Positions 8,218-19,249 are shown, counted from the first letter of the stretch. The stretch is DNA of 64,000 bases from Candidatus Paraburkholderia kirkii (GCA_001189345.1 LFKV01000010.1:186001-250000), one strand, 5' to 3'. Numbers and translations are program-made. Notes: generated by a model not told the origin, from the letters alone.

Positions 8218-10305
8218 TCAGGTCTTCTGCAGCATCGCCTTGAGCATCGCCATGCGGTCCTTCGGCGTGAGCGGCTTTTCCTCGGCCATGGGCGGCGGCG
8301 CATCGTCGAGCAGCATCTCGGGGATGAAGCGCGACGGCTCGCACACCACCGTCTCCCGCGCGCGCTTGCGCTTCTTGCACCAGTTCAGATGCAGGCTGCG
8401 CTGCGCCCGCGTGATCGCGACGTACATCAGCCGGCGTTCTTCCTCGATGCGCGAATCGTCGATGGGCGCGTCATCGTCCGAGCCGCCGCGATGCGGCATG
8501 ATCCCTTCCTCGACGCCTACCAGAAACACGTGCGGATACTCCAGCCCCTTCGACGCATGCACCGTGGACAGACGCACCGCATCCGGATCTTCCTCCTTGC
8601 CTTCGAGCATCGACATCAGCGCGACGGTCTGGATCAGGCCGAGCAGATTCTTGCCTTCGTCGCCGAAGCCGTCGGCGGTGTTGTAGTCCGTCTGCTCCGT
8701 TTCGGGCGCGGGCTCCGGTTTCGTGCCCTTGCGCTTGAGCCATTCGAGAAACTCGAGCACGTTCTGCCATTTCGATTGCGCCTGCCGCTCGTCGTAGGCA
8801 TCGTAGAGATACGACTCGTAGTGGATGGCTTCCATCATGTCGTCGAGCACTTCGGTCGCGGGATCGCGCGCCGCGCGGTCCGACAGGCGCCGGATCCACT
8901 CGCAGAAGGTGCGCAGCGGCTCCACCTGCCGTGCCGACAGACGTGCCTCGATGCCGCCCATGAACACGGCCTCGAACAGCGACACCTTCGCCGCGCCCGC
9001 GAACGCGCCGAGCGCTTCGAGCGTCGTATTGCCGACGCCGCGCCGCGGAGTCGTGATCGCGCGGATGAACGCGGGATCGTCGTCCGGATTCGCGATCAGC
9101 CGCAGATACGCGATGATGTCCTTGATCTCGGCGCGGTCGAAGAACGACTGTCCGCCCGACAGCACATACGGAATGCGCTCGCGTCGCAGCACCTGCTCGA
9201 AGATGCGCGCCTGGAAGTTGCCGCGATAGAGAATCGCGTAATCGCGAAACTGCGTGCGCCGCTCGAACTTGTGCGCCGAGAGCCGGAACACGACCGATTC
9301 CGCCTCGTGCTCCTCGTCGTTGCAGCCGGTGACGGTGATCGTGTCGCCCATGCCGTGCTCGGACCAGAGCTTTTTCTCGAAGAGCTTCGGATTGTTGGCG
9401 ATGACGTTGTTCGCCGCGGTCAGAATGCGCACCGTCGAGCGATAGTTCTGCTCCAGCTTGATGATGTGCAGCTTCGGGAGGTCCTTGCCGAGCTGAGCGA
9501 GATTTTCGAGCGTGGCGCCGCGCCAGCCATAGATCGCCTGATCGTCGTCGCCGACGGCCGTGAACGCCGCGCGCGGACCGGCGAGCTGCTTCAGCAGCTC
9601 ATACTGGCAGGCGTTGGTGTCCTGATACTCGTCGATCAGCAGATACCGCAGGCGGTTCTGCCACTTGTCGCGTACCTGCTCATTTTCCGCGAAAAGCTGC
9701 GCGGGCCGCAGGATCAGATCGTCGAAGTCGAGCGCCTGATACGCGTGCAGCGTCGCCGCGTAGCTGCGATAGACGATCGCAGCCTGATGCTCGTCCTCGT
9801 TGCTCGCCAGCACGGCGGCCTGATCGGGCGAGACCATCGCGTTCTTCCACAGCGAGATAATCGACTGAATCTTGCGGATCAGGCCCTTGTCCGTCGTGCC
9901 GAGCTGCTCCTGAACCATGCCGAAGCAATCGTCGGCATCCGTGATCGAGAACTGAGGCTTCAGTCCGACGTGCTCCGCCTCCTGTCTCATGATCTGCACG
10001 CCCAGCGAATGAAAGGTGCAGATCGTCAGCTGATTGACCGGAATCTTGCGGCCTTCCTTGCCGGGCGTGGTAAGCGTCTTGCCTTCAAGCAGCTTCGCGG
10101 TGCGCTCGCGCATTTCGAGCGCGGCCTTGTTCGTGAAGGTGAGCGCGGCGATGTGCTTTGGCTCGAAGCCGCGTCCTTCGATCAGATGCGCGATCTTCTG
10201 CGTGATCACGCGCGTCTTGCCGCTGCCCGCGCCGGCGAGCACGAGACAGGGACCATCGAGATAGCGCACCGCTTCGCTTTGCGCGGCGTTTAGACCTGCG
10301 GACAT
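8218..10305 (-). CDS. rep: ATP-dependent DNA helicase Rep (UvrD/PcrA superfamily 1A)
   Basis: This 695-residue 3'-5' helicase helps replication forks pass bound proteins. Motifs are in order: Q-motif GLNAAQSEAV, Walker A AGAGSGKTRV (24-33), motif Ia ALTFTNKAALEM, motif Ib TICTFHSLG, Walker B YLLIDEYQDTN, motif III VGDDDQAIYGWRGA, motif IV QNYRSTVRIL, motif V RLSTVHASKGLEY and motif VI MYVAITRAQRSLH. The length fits Rep rather than the longer UvrD of this group, but UvrD-like naming is possible. The gene is intact. The plus strand opposite it is a long shadow frame and was ignored. Confidence 0.85.
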   Translation of the reverse strand: MSAGLNAAQSEAVRYLDGPCLVLAGAGSGKTRVITQKIAHLIEGRGFEPKHIAALTFTNKAALEMRERTAKLLEGKTLTTPGKEGRKIPVNQLTICTFHSLGVQIMRQEAEHVGLKPQFSITDADDCFGMVQEQLGTTDKGLIRKIQSIISLWKNAMVSPDQAAVLASNEDEHQAAIVYRSYAATLHAYQALDFDDLILRPAQLFAENEQVRDKWQNRLRYLLIDEYQDTNACQYELLKQLAGPRAAFTAVGDDDQAIYGWRGATLENLAQLGKDLPKLHIIKLEQNYRSTVRILTAANNVIANNPKLFEKKLWSEHGMGDTITVTGCNDEEHEAESVVFRLSAHKFERRTQFRDYAILYRGNFQARIFEQVLRRERIPYVLSGGQSFFDRAEIKDIIAYLRLIANPDDDPAFIRAITTPRRGVGNTTLEALGAFAGAAKVSLFEAVFMGGIEARLSARQVEPLRTFCEWIRRLSDRAARDPATEVLDDMMEAIHYESYLYDAYDERQAQSKWQNVLEFLEWLKRKGTKPEPAPETEQTDYNTADGFGDEGKNLLGLIQTVALMSMLEGKEEDPDAVRLSTVHASKGLEYPHVFLVGVEEGIMPHRGGSDDDAPIDDSRIEEERRLMYVAITRAQRSLHLNWCKKRKRARETVVCEPSRFIPEMLLDDAPPPMAEEKPLTPKDRMAMLKAMLQKT

Positions 10306-10476
10306 CGTTCTGGGCTTTGGATTCTGAGGCGCGCGGCAAAAAGCCGGCGCATGGAGGAGTGCGCGATGTTAACATGATAGAATGCGCGCGGTTCGGGCCC
10401 TCGTTCCCGTCGGGGCGGAATCGGGCGCGTGCCGCCGTGCCACAATAACGAACCGATTTCACGACAGGATGCCCGC

Positions 10477-11527
10477 ATGAGTTCAGCACTGAAAGTCGGC
10501 GTAATGGGTTATGGCCTCGCCGGCGCGACGTTTCACGCGCCCGTCATCGAGCACTGCGGCCGGGCGGAAGTGACGGCCATCGCGATGAGCCAGGCCGAGC
10601 GCGCGCAGGCCGATTATCCGAATGCGCAGATCGTCGCGGATTTCGACGCATTGCTCGCCGTCGATGGGCTCGAATGCGTCGTCATCGCAACGCCGAACGA
10701 CACGCACTTCGATCTCGCGCACCGCGCGCTGTCGGCGGGCAAGCACGTGGTCGTCGACAAGCCGGTGATGCTCGCCGCGCGCGACGCCCGCACGCTCGCC
10801 GATCTCGCGCGGCAGAAAGGTTTGCTTTTCGCGCCGTTCCACAACCGCCGCTGGGACGGCGATTTCATGACGGACGGTACGCGCGCTGCTCGAGAGCGGG
10901 CGTCTCGGGCGCGTCACGCATTACGAATCGCATTTCGACCGCTTCCGCCCGAAAGTGCCGCAACGCTGGCGCGAGGAGGCGTCGCGCGGCGGCGGTCTGC
11001 TGTTCGATCTGGGGCCGCATTTGATCGATCAGGCGCTCACGCTGTTCGGCGCCCCGCAGACGGTGACCGCCTTCGTCAAGGCGCATCGCGATCACGCGCA
11101 CGCGCCGGACTACGTGCACCTCGTGCTCGGCTACGGCGACAAGGAGGTGATCCTGCACGCGAGCGCGCTCGCCGCGCTCGATCCGCCGCGTTTCGCGATC
11201 CACGACACGCGCGGAAGCTACGTGAAGAGCGGCCTCGATACGCAGGAGGACCAGCTGTGCTCGGGCATGCGGCCGGGCAATCCGGAGTTCGGCAAGAATC
11301 CGCCGGGCTTGCTGCGCGAAGTCGACGGCGACCTCGATCTGCGTCACGAATTCGCCACGAAGGATGGCGCGTATGTCGAGTTTTATCGCGCGCTGGCGGC
11401 GTCGATTCAGGACGGCAAGCCGTTCCCGGTTTCGCCGCAGGACGCGGTCGACACGATGACGATCATCGAACTGGCGATCCAGAGCGACGCGGAAGGGCGC
11501 AGCGTTCCTTTTCGACGGATCGGCTGA
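10477..11527 (+). pseudogene. Gfo/Idh/MocA-family oxidoreductase, frameshifted by a 4-bp tandem duplication
   Basis: The N-terminus has the Rossmann signature VGVMGYGLAGATFHAPVI and the family motif VVVDKPVMLAARDARTLADL (EKP-type, here DKP). At about 10870 the sequence ATGACGGACGGTACGC carries ACGG twice. Removing one copy restores MTVRALLESGRLGRVTHYES and fuses to the downstream frame, RWREEASRGGGLLFDLGPHL, through to FRRIG and the TGA at 11527. The family is NAD(P)-dependent sugar or inositol dehydrogenase-like (YdgJ/YhhX type). The frameshift at about one third of the length should abolish function. Confidence 0.85.
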
Positions 11528-11614
11528 ACGCCATTCAGCGGGCGTGTGCGGTGTCCATCGGACGCGCCCGAATCCGTTTGACAACCCCAATTCGGTCGCG
11601 TAAATTCTGCCGCA

Positions 11615-11862
11615 CGCGTCGGGAGAGCGCGTGGCCGCCGCTTGTCAGCACGACAGCGAAAGCCGCGCCGCCGAAGGGGCATACCCGCAAACTCTCAGGC
11701 AAAAGGACCGACGGCGTCGAGGAATTCAGTTTCCTCGCACTCTGGAGAGCGGCAGCGGCCTCGTCGAACGAGCCAGTTGCCCACCGAAGGGGCGCGCGAT
11801 GAACCGCGGCACGAACGTGCACACGGTTCGCGCAATCTCTCAGGTACCGAGGACAGAGGGGT
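11615..11862 (+). promoter_or_regulatory. Tandem glycine riboswitch
   Basis: Two adjacent glycine aptamers precede gcvT. The first starts at CGTCGGGAGAGCGCG and holds GCCGCCGAAGGGGCA and CTCTCAGGCAAAAGGACC. The second starts at CTCTGGAGAGCGG and holds CCACCGAAGGGGCG and CTCTCAGGTACCGAGGACAG. The conserved GGAGAG, CCGAAGGGG and CTCTCAGG-AAAAGGAC blocks repeat in order, as in known gcvT riboswitches. Glycine binding would be expected to turn on the cleavage operon. Confidence 0.93.
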
Positions 11863-11916
11863 CACGCATCGCAACCGCTACGCGGCATGAGCTTTGCGCG
11901 CTGCATCCGGCAGCAC

Positions 11917-11965
11917 GAAAAGGCGCATTCCGTCACCGAAAAGCGCGCTGCGTGGCCTTTTTTGT
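11917..11965 (+). terminator. Candidate expression-platform terminator of the glycine riboswitch
   Basis: GAAAAGGC pairs with GCCTTTTTT about 30 bases later. A T6 run follows immediately and lies 21 bases before the gcvT ATG. It could serve as the intrinsic terminator switched by the upstream aptamers. The long loop makes this tentative. Confidence 0.4.
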
Positions 11966-11985
11966 TTCGCGAACCGAGGCCCCCG

Positions 11986-13110
11986 ATGACCGAACTTCAA
12001 CACACGCCCCTGCACGCCGCTCACCTCGCGCTCAACGCGCGCATGGTCGACTTCGGCGGCTGGGACATGCCCGTCAACTACGGTTCGCAGATCGACGAAC
12101 ATCGCGCCGTGCGCACCGATGCGGGCATGTTCGACGTATCGCACATGCGCGTGGTCGATTTCGAGGGCGAAGCCGTCCGCGAATTCTTCAAGTACGCGAT
12201 CGCCAATAACGTCGACAAGCTGACGACGCCCGGCAAGGCGCTCTATTCGTGCCTGCTCAACGGCAATGGCGACGTGATCGACGATCTGATCGTCTACTAT
12301 TTCTCCGAGACGAGCTTTCGCGTCGTCGTGAACGCGAGCACCGCGGAGAAGGACATCGCCTGGTTCGGACAGTTGAATGCCGAAGGCGAGTTCAATCTTT
12401 CCATCACGCCGCGCCGCGATCTCGCGATCATCGCCGTGCAGGGCCCGAACGCCCGCGAAAAGGTCTGGCAAGTGCTTCCGGACACGCGCGCGCAAACCGA
12501 ATCCATCAAGCCGTTCAACGCGGTGCAGTTTCCGTCGACGCAATTTGGCGAGCTGATGCTTGCCCGCACCGGCTACACCGGCGAGGACGGTTTCGAGATC
12601 GTGGTGTCGGCGACGCACGTCGAAGCGCTTTGGAACGCGCTGCGTGACGCAGGCGTGAAGCCGGCCGGCCTCGGCGCGCGCGACACGCTGCGACTGGAGG
12701 CGGGCATGAATCTCTACGGCCAGGACATGGACGAGAACGTCTCGCCGCTCGACGCCGGCCTCGCGCGGACCGTCGATCTGAAGGCGGAACGCGATTTCGT
12801 CGGCCGCAGCGCGCTCGAGGCGAACGGCTCGAAGGCGAACTTCGTCGGGCTCGTGCTCGTCAAGGAAAACGGCCGAGCAGGCGGCGTGCTGCGCGCGCAT
12901 CAGAAAGTCGTCACGCAGCACGGCGACGGCGAGATCACGAGCGGCACGTTTTCCCCTTCGATGCAGGAGTCGATCGCGTTCGCTCGCGTCCCGGCCGCTG
13001 TTGCCGCGGGCGACACGGTGCAGGTCGTCATCCGCGACAAGCAACTTCCTGCACGCGTGGTAAAACTTCCGTTCGTGCGCAACGGCCGTGTGCTGGTAGA
13101 CCTGTCATAA
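11986..13110 (+). CDS. gcvT: Glycine cleavage system T protein (aminomethyltransferase)
   Basis: GcvT transfers the methylene group from the aminomethyl-lipoyl arm of H protein to tetrahydrofolate, releasing ammonia. The 374-residue frame starts at ATG 11986 ([20 protein letters not shown]), the conserved start, although the frame is open about 100 bases further up. Visible motifs are [47 protein letters not shown] and [20 protein letters not shown]. It is the first gene of gcvT-gcvH-gcvP, under a glycine riboswitch, with 61 bases to gcvH. The gene is intact. Confidence 0.97.
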   Translation: MTELQHTPLHAAHLALNARMVDFGGWDMPVNYGSQIDEHRAVRTDAGMFDVSHMRVVDFEGEAVREFFKYAIANNVDKLTTPGKALYSCLLNGNGDVIDDLIVYYFSETSFRVVVNASTAEKDIAWFGQLNAEGEFNLSITPRRDLAIIAVQGPNAREKVWQVLPDTRAQTESIKPFNAVQFPSTQFGELMLARTGYTGEDGFEIVVSATHVEALWNALRDAGVKPAGLGARDTLRLEAGMNLYGQDMDENVSPLDAGLARTVDLKAERDFVGRSALEANGSKANFVGLVLVKENGRAGGVLRAHQKVVTQHGDGEITSGTFSPSMQESIAFARVPAAVAAGDTVQVVIRDKQLPARVVKLPFVRNGRVLVDLS

Positions 13111-13171
13111 GGCCGTCGCGCCCGTTCCCTCCGATCAAGAACCTACGAACGAATCACGCAAGGAGCATCCA

Positions 13172-13552
13172 ATGAGCATCTCGGCCGATCTGAAATACAC
13201 CGAATCGCACGAATGGGTCCGCACCGAATCCGATGGCACGCTGACCGTCGGCATCACCGATCACGCGCAGGAAGCGCTCGGTGACATCGTCTTCGTCGAG
13301 CTGCCCGAGGCGGGCAAGGCCGTTGCGGCGGGCGACGCCATCGCCGTCATCGAATCGGTGAAGGCCGCCTCCGATATTTACGCGCCGGTTTCCGGCGAGA
13401 TCATCGAGTCCAACGACGCGCTGACCTCTGCGCCCGATCAGGTGAACGGCGCGCCGTACGAAAGCTGGCTCTTCAGGATCAAGCCGTCGAGCGACGCCGG
13501 CCTCGAAAAGCTGCTCGACGCCGAAGGCTATGGCAAGTCGATCGGCGGATAA
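13172..13552 (+). CDS. gcvH: Glycine cleavage system H protein
   Basis: This 126-residue lipoyl carrier shuttles the aminomethyl intermediate from GcvP to GcvT. The lipoylated lysine is Lys64 in [17 protein letters not shown]. The N-terminal [10 protein letters not shown] and the [20 protein letters not shown] block are typical. A strong ribosome binding site (AAGGAG) lies 8 bases upstream of the ATG. Second gene of the operon, intact. Confidence 0.97.
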   Translation: MSISADLKYTESHEWVRTESDGTLTVGITDHAQEALGDIVFVELPEAGKAVAAGDAIAVIESVKAASDIYAPVSGEIIESNDALTSAPDQVNGAPYESWLFRIKPSSDAGLEKLLDAEGYGKSIGG

Positions 13553-13613
13553 CTCTCTATTGGACGAAGGCGGTTTTTCGCGCTTGCGAGAGCCGCCGTT
13601 CGCAGGAATTCAC

Positions 13614-16541
13614 ATGAAGCTCGAACACCCGGATCGCCTGATGAACCGCACCTCCCTGTCACTCGCTGCGCTCGAATGCCACGATGCGTTCGCGGAACGG
13701 CACATCGGCCCCGACGAGACGGACCAGCGCGCGATGCTCGACGCGCTCGGCTTCGCATCGCGCGCGGCCTTCATTGACGCGGTGATTCCTGAATCGATCC
13801 GCCGCAAGGAAACGCTGCCGCTCAGCGCGTTCACGCAGCCGAAGAGCGAGGCGGAAGCGCTCGCGTCATTGCGCCGGCTGGCGGACGAGAATCTGGTGTT
13901 CCGGACTTACATCGGCCAGGGTTACTACGGCACGCACACGCCGGCCGTGATCCTGCGCAACGTGCTCGAAAATCCGGCGTGGTACACGGCCTACACGCCG
14001 TATCAGCCGGAGATTTCGCAAGGGCGTCTCGAAGCGCTCCTGAATTTCCAGCAGATGGTGATGGATCTGACGGGTCTCGCGATGGCGAACGCCTCGCTGC
14101 TCGACGAAGCCACCGCCGCCGCCGAAGCGATGACGCTCCTGCAGCGCATCGGCAAGCCGAAGTCGAACGTGTTCTACGTCGCCGACGACGTGCTGCCGCA
14201 GACCATCGAAGTGGTGAAGACGCGCGCGAAGCCGGCGGGCATCGACGTGAAGGTCGGCCCGGCCGAGGACGCCGCGGGCGCGAACGCGTTCGGCGTGCTG
14301 CTGCAGTATCCCGGCGCGAACGGCGATGTGCGCGACTATCGCGCGCTCGCCGAAGCGATTCACGCCGCGGGCGGTCATGTCGTCGCGGCGGCGGATCTGC
14401 TTGCGCTGACGCTCATTACGCCGCCGGGCGAATGGGGCGCGGACGTGGCGATCGGCAACACGCAGCGCTTCGGCGTGCCGGTCGGCTTCGGCGGTCCGCA
14501 CGCGGCGTACATGGCCGTGCGAGACGAATTCAAGCGCCAGATGCCGGGACGTCTCGTCGGCGTGACGGTCGATGCGCAAGGCAATCCCGCGCTGCGTCTC
14601 GCATTGCAGACGCGCGAGCAGCACATCCGCCGCGAGAAGGCGACCTCGAATGTCTGCACGGCGCAGGCGCTGCTCGCGATCATGGCGAGCATGTATGCGG
14701 TCTACCACGGTCCGCGAGGGCTCAGGACGATCGCGTTGCGCGTGAATCGCGTCGCATCGATCTTCGCGGCGCGCATCAGAAAGCTCGGTTACACGATCGC
14801 CAACGACGCCTTCTTCGATACCGTCACGATCGACAGCGGCGCAAGCACGAACGCGCTGCATCAGGCGGCCTACGCCGCGCATGTCAATCTGCGTCACGTG
14901 AGCGCCACGCAAGTCGGCGTGTCGCTCGACGAAACCACCACGCGCGACGACCTGCTGAAGCTCTTCGCGCTGTTCGCGGAGGTCGCGGGCAAGACCGAAA
15001 CGTTCGATATCGACGCGCTCGACCAGGCCGCGCCCGATTCGCTGCCGGCCGGGCTGCACCGCACGACCGATTACCTGACGCATCCGGTCTTCAACCGTCA
15101 TCATTCCGAACACGAAATGCTGCGCTACCTGCGCAGCCTCGCCGACAAGGATCTCGCGCTCGACCGCACGATGATCCCGCTCGGCTCCTGCACGATGAAG
15201 CTCAACGCGACCTCCGAGATGCTGCCGGTCACGTGGCCCGAGTTCGCGCAGATTCACCCGTTCGCGCCCGCCGAGCAGACCGTCGGCTATCGCACGATGA
15301 TCGATCAGCTCGAACAGATGCTCGTCGCGTGCACGGGCTACGCGGCGGTCTCGCTGCAGCCGAACGCGGGTTCGCAGGGCGAGTACGCGGGCCTGCTCAT
15401 CATCCACGCGTACCACGAGTCGCGCGGCGAAGGGCATCGCAACGTGTGCCTGATTCCGGCGTCCGCCCACGGCACGAATCCGGCGTCGGCGCAGATGGCG
15501 GGCATGCAGGTGGTCGTCGTCGCATGCGACGCGAACGGCAACGTCGATATCGAAGACCTGAAGGCGAAGGCCGAAAAGCATTCGTTGAATCTCGCGGCAA
15601 TCATGATCACGTATCCGTCGACGCACGGCGTGTTCGAGCGCAACGTCCGCGAGATCTGCGACATCGTCCATTCGCATGGCGGCCAGGTATATGTCGACGG
15701 CGCCAACATGAACGCGATGGTCGGGCTGTGCGCGCCCGGCCAGTTCGGCGGCGACGTCTCGCACCTGAACCTGCACAAGACTTTCTGCATTCCGCACGGC
15801 GGTGGCGGACCGGGCGTCGGTCAGGTCGCGGTTGGCGCGCATCTGGCGAAGTTCCTGCCGAACCAGGCTTCGACCGGTTACAAGCGCGACGAAGCGGGCA
15901 TCGGCGCGGTGTCGTCGGCGCCGTACGGCTCGGCCGCGATCCTGCCGATCTCGTGGATGTACATCGCGATGATGGGCGCGCAAGGGCTCACTGCCGCGAC
16001 CGAAAGCGCGATTCTCGCGGCGAACTACGTCGCGAAGCGCCTGGCGCCGCACTATTCGGTGCTCTACAGCGGCCCGGGCGGACTGGTCGCGCACGAGTGC
16101 ATTCTCGACGTGCGGCCGATCAAGGAGTCGAGCGGCATCTCGGTGGACGACGTCGCCAAGCGCCTGATCGACTACGGCTTCCACGCGCCGACGATGAGCT
16201 TCCCCGTGCCCGGCACGCTGATGGTCGAGCCGACCGAATCGGAATCGAAGGAAGAACTCGATCGCTTCATCGACACGATGATCGCCATCCGCGAGGAAAT
16301 TCGCGCGGTGGAGGAAGGCCGCGCCGACCGCGAGGACAACGTGCTGAAGAACGCGCCGCACACGGCCGCCGTCGTCGCGTCGGACAGCTGGGAGCACGGA
16401 TACACGCGCGAAGCGGCAGCATATCCGGTGAAGTCGCTGGTGACCCGCAAGTACTGGTCGCCGGTCGGCCGCGCGGACAATGCTTACGGCGACCGCAACC
16501 TGATGTGCTCGTGCGTGCCGATCTCCGACTACGCCGAATGA
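13614..16541 (+). CDS. gcvP: Glycine dehydrogenase (decarboxylating), P protein
   Basis: GcvP is the PLP enzyme that decarboxylates glycine and loads the aminomethyl group on GcvH. The frame is open from 13530, but the conserved start is ATG 13614 ([20 protein letters not shown]), giving 975 residues, normal for the family. The N-terminal half contains [20 protein letters not shown]. The C-terminal half has the PLP-binding lysine, Lys722, in [18 protein letters not shown]. The gene ends 22 bases before a terminator hairpin. It is intact. A 905-residue antisense frame opposite it is a GC-rich shadow. Confidence 0.97.
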   Translation: MKLEHPDRLMNRTSLSLAALECHDAFAERHIGPDETDQRAMLDALGFASRAAFIDAVIPESIRRKETLPLSAFTQPKSEAEALASLRRLADENLVFRTYIGQGYYGTHTPAVILRNVLENPAWYTAYTPYQPEISQGRLEALLNFQQMVMDLTGLAMANASLLDEATAAAEAMTLLQRIGKPKSNVFYVADDVLPQTIEVVKTRAKPAGIDVKVGPAEDAAGANAFGVLLQYPGANGDVRDYRALAEAIHAAGGHVVAAADLLALTLITPPGEWGADVAIGNTQRFGVPVGFGGPHAAYMAVRDEFKRQMPGRLVGVTVDAQGNPALRLALQTREQHIRREKATSNVCTAQALLAIMASMYAVYHGPRGLRTIALRVNRVASIFAARIRKLGYTIANDAFFDTVTIDSGASTNALHQAAYAAHVNLRHVSATQVGVSLDETTTRDDLLKLFALFAEVAGKTETFDIDALDQAAPDSLPAGLHRTTDYLTHPVFNRHHSEHEMLRYLRSLADKDLALDRTMIPLGSCTMKLNATSEMLPVTWPEFAQIHPFAPAEQTVGYRTMIDQLEQMLVACTGYAAVSLQPNAGSQGEYAGLLIIHAYHESRGEGHRNVCLIPASAHGTNPASAQMAGMQVVVVACDANGNVDIEDLKAKAEKHSLNLAAIMITYPSTHGVFERNVREICDIVHSHGGQVYVDGANMNAMVGLCAPGQFGGDVSHLNLHKTFCIPHGGGGPGVGQVAVGAHLAKFLPNQASTGYKRDEAGIGAVSSAPYGSAAILPISWMYIAMMGAQGLTAATESAILAANYVAKRLAPHYSVLYSGPGGLVAHECILDVRPIKESSGISVDDVAKRLIDYGFHAPTMSFPVPGTLMVEPTESESKEELDRFIDTMIAIREEIRAVEEGRADREDNVLKNAPHTAAVVASDSWEHGYTREAAAYPVKSLVTRKYWSPVGRADNAYGDRNLMCSCVPISDYAE

Positions 16542-16562
16542 GCACGGAGTGAAAACGGCAGG

Positions 16563-16598
16563 CCGCCCGAATCCGTAAAGCATTGTCGGGCGGTTTTG
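16563..16598 (+). terminator. Terminator of the gcvTHP operon
   Basis: CCGCCCGA and TCGGGCGG form a perfect 8-bp stem over a 15-base loop, followed by TTTT. It lies 22 bases after the gcvP stop. Confidence 0.8.
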
Positions 16599-16656
16599 CG
16601 GCGCGCCTCAGAACGGCTAACATCTCACCCCGGACCAAGCCAATCAAGGAGTTCGC

Positions 16657-17761
16657 ATGGCGCTGGAGGTGCGTGAGGTGAATGGGAGCCGTTTCAGGAC
16701 GCGCGCACGGCAGGCCGTGCTATGTGCGCTGACGCTGGCCGCGCCGGTCGCGCATGCGGCGATGAATTTCTGCGCCGCGCCCGCGATGCAGACGAGTGAG
16801 CGCACCAACGCCGACCCCGGCGTGAAAGCGCTCGTGAAGATGGTGCAATCGCACGTCAACGACCAGCCGAAGGCGCGCGCAAAACTGCACACCGAGGGCA
16901 CGCTTTCCCACGAAGGCATCTACGACGAAAGCATCGAAGCGGAGAAAGATCTCGGCCTAATGCGCGACGCGGCGCTCGCCTGGCGCGCGACCGGCGACGA
17001 GCGCTATCTGCGGCTGGTCGACCGGTTTCTTTTCGCGTGGACGACGACTTATCAGCCGAGCTTCAACCCGATCGACGATACGAACTTCGAATCGCTGATC
17101 CTCGCCTACGATCTGACGGCCAGCGCCCTGCCGGTGAAGACGCGCAACGCGGCCAACGCGTTCATCACGAAGATGGTGACCGGCTATGTCGCCGACATGG
17201 ACAAGCAGCCGCGGCCGCTCGCGGGCACGTATCGCAACAACTGGCAGAGCCATCGCGTGAAGCTGGTGGCGATGGGCGCGTTCACCATCGACGACCGCAA
17301 GCTCATCAACGCGGCGCAGCGGCTGTTCGTCGAGCATATCGGCGACAACATCGCGCCGGATGGTTCGACCGTCGATTTCACCGAGCGCGATGCGCTGCGC
17401 TACGTCACCTACGATCTTCAGCCGCTCGTGACGGCGGCGCTCGCCGCGCGGCGGCACAACCGCAACTGGGTCGCGGAGCGCGCCGTCGGGCGCGACGCTC
17501 GCCGAGGCGCTCAACTGGCTTACGCCGTATGCGTTCGGCACCCGGACGCACGAGGAATTCGTGCATTCGTCCGTGCCTTTCGACGCCAAGCGTCGCGAGG
17601 CCGGCTTGCCCGGCTTCTCGGGACCGTGGGACCCGAAGAACGCGGCCGAACTCTACTATCTGGCGGCCTGCATGGACGGCCGCTACGCCCCGGTGGCGTT
17701 GCGGCTCGCGCCGACGTCGCCCGCCTGGCTCGCGGTGTGTCTGCCGCTGCCGGCGCGCTAA
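16657..17761 (+). pseudogene. Alginate-lyase-like (PL5-type) secreted protein, frameshifted
   Basis: The start ATG 16657 has an AAGGAG box 5 bases upstream. A Sec signal peptide follows (ARQAVLCALTLAAPVAHA, cleavage probably after AHA). The mature part has alginate lyase domain features: RDAALAWRATGDERYLRLVD, FESLILAYDLTA, and the NNWQSHRVKL block with the Asn/His pair used in catalysis. One extra G near 17476 (GCGGAGC for GCGAGC) breaks the frame. Corrected, it continues WVASAPSGATLAEALNWLTP to the TAA at 17761. The intact protein would be a periplasmic polysaccharide lyase. The substrate is inferred only from the family. Confidence 0.75.
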
Positions 17762-17783
17762 TCTCTACAGGCAGGAGCAGTCA

Positions 17784-19170
17784 TTGGCAGTGAGCGTATT
17801 CGACCTCTTCAAGATCGGCATCGGACCTTCCAGCTCGCACACGGTCGGACCGATGCGCGCGGCGCTGATGTTCGCGCAAGGGCTCGAGCGCGACGGGCTG
17901 CTGGATGCGGTAGCGTCGGTGAAATGCGAGCTGTACGGTTCGCTCGGCGCGACGGGAAAGGGCCACGGCACCGATCGCGGCGTGATGCTCGGCCTGATGG
18001 GCGACGCGCCCGACACCGTCGATGCTCGCACCATCGTGCCGCGGCTGGAGGCGGTGCGCACGTCGAAGACGCTGGCGCTGCTGGAGAAGCACGCGATTCC
18101 GTTCACGCTGAAGGAAAACCTCGCGTTCTACCGGCAGGCGTTGCCGGAGCATCCGAACGGCATGAAGCTCCATGCGTTCGATGCGAACGGCGCGTTGCTG
18201 CGCGAAGCGACCTACCTGTCGGTCGGCGGCGGGTTTGTCGTGACGGCGGGCGCCGCGAATACGGTGGTGCTGACGGCGCACGAACAGTTGCCGTATCCGT
18301 TCCAGACAGGCGACGAGCTGATCGCGCCGCTTGACCTGAAACGGCCCGGGCAAGTGCCCTTCCGCTTCCGGATTGCCGATGCCGTACCCGCGCGCGACGC
18401 AATCCTGCATCACATCCCAGATGCGCAGCAGCCCGGCGCGAATTTCCTCGTCGCTGCGCCAGATGCGCTCATTGTCCCACATCAGCTGCGCGATCGACTT
18501 GCCCGACTCCGCGCACATCGCGCGCCGCAGTTGTACAAGGTGCTGGCCGGCAAGCCCGAGCAGGCGCTGCGCGATCCTCTGTCGATGATCGACTGGATCA
18601 ATCTCTACGCGATCGCGGTGAACGAGGAGAATGCGGTGGCGGCCGTGTCGTGACGGCGCCGACCAATGGCGCGGCGGGCATCGTTCCGGCCGTGCTGCAT
18701 TACTACGATCGCTTCGTGCCCGGATCGAACGTGCAGGCGTGATCGACTTCCTGCTCACGGCTGCGGCGATCGGCATTCTGTACAAGATGAACGCCTCGAT
18801 TTCCGGCGCGGAGGTCGGCTGTCAGGGCGAGGTCGGCGTCGCCTGCTCGATGGCCGCGGGCGCGCTCGCGGCGGTGCTGGGCGGATCGCCTGCGCAAGTC
18901 GAGAATGCCGCCGAGATCGGCATGGAGCACAACCTCGGGCTGACCTGCGATCCGGTCGGCGGAATGGTGCAGATTCCGTGCATCGAGCGCAACGCAATGG
19001 GCTCGGTGAAGGCCGTCAACGCGGCGCGCATGGCGATGCGCGGGGATGGATCGCACTATGTTTCGCTGGATTCGGTCATCAAGACCATGCGCGAGACCGG
19101 CGCGGACATGAAGACCAAATATAAAGAGACTTCGCGCGGCGGGTTGGCGGTGAATATCGTGGAGTGTTGA
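17784..19170 (+). pseudogene. sdaA: L-serine dehydratase SdaA, with an internal inversion and two frameshifts
   Basis: SdaA is the iron-sulfur enzyme that deaminates L-serine to pyruvate. The N-terminal domain is normal (FDLFKIGIGPSSSHTVGPMR, then YGSLGATGKGHGTDRG). From about 18325 to 18522 the coding DNA is inverted: the expected [20 protein letters not shown] and [15 protein letters not shown] are encoded on the opposite strand. The plus frame happens to remain open across the segment. The gene then resumes with [10 protein letters not shown] and [20 protein letters not shown]. One frameshift near 18637 ([10 protein letters not shown] then stop) and a missing G near 18738 (NVQA stop for NVQGVIDFLL) add to the damage. 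The C-terminal Cys-containing domain is intact to [12 protein letters not shown]. The start is TTG; a T inserted into an original ATG (ATTGGCAGTG) is plausible. Confidence 0.9.
18325..18522 (-). other. Microinversion inside sdaA
   Basis: About 198 bp of sdaA run backwards. Read on the minus strand they give [20 protein letters not shown], then [17 protein letters not shown] and [12 protein letters not shown]. These residues belong between GDELIA and APQLYK of the plus-strand gene. The flanks are ATCGCG|CCGCTT on the left and CACATCGCGC|GCCGCAG on the right, so a CGCG-type inverted microhomology of a few bases marks each junction. Flipping the segment restores a continuous SdaA. Confidence 0.88.
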
Positions 19171-19249
19171 GGGCGCGGGCTTGCGTCGGATCGATGTCCG
19201 GCGCAAGCCGTCCATTCGGTGGATTTTCCATTCCGCGCCGATTGCTTAG

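Noticed and set aside
8200..10293. A 697-residue open frame opposite rep
   Set aside because: The minus strand carries every superfamily 1 helicase motif in order; the plus frame is a codon-bias shadow.
13866..16583. A 905-residue open frame opposite gcvP
   Set aside because: It mirrors a conserved, complete GcvP, has the Arg/His/Val-rich composition of GC-rich antisense frames and no recognisable domain.
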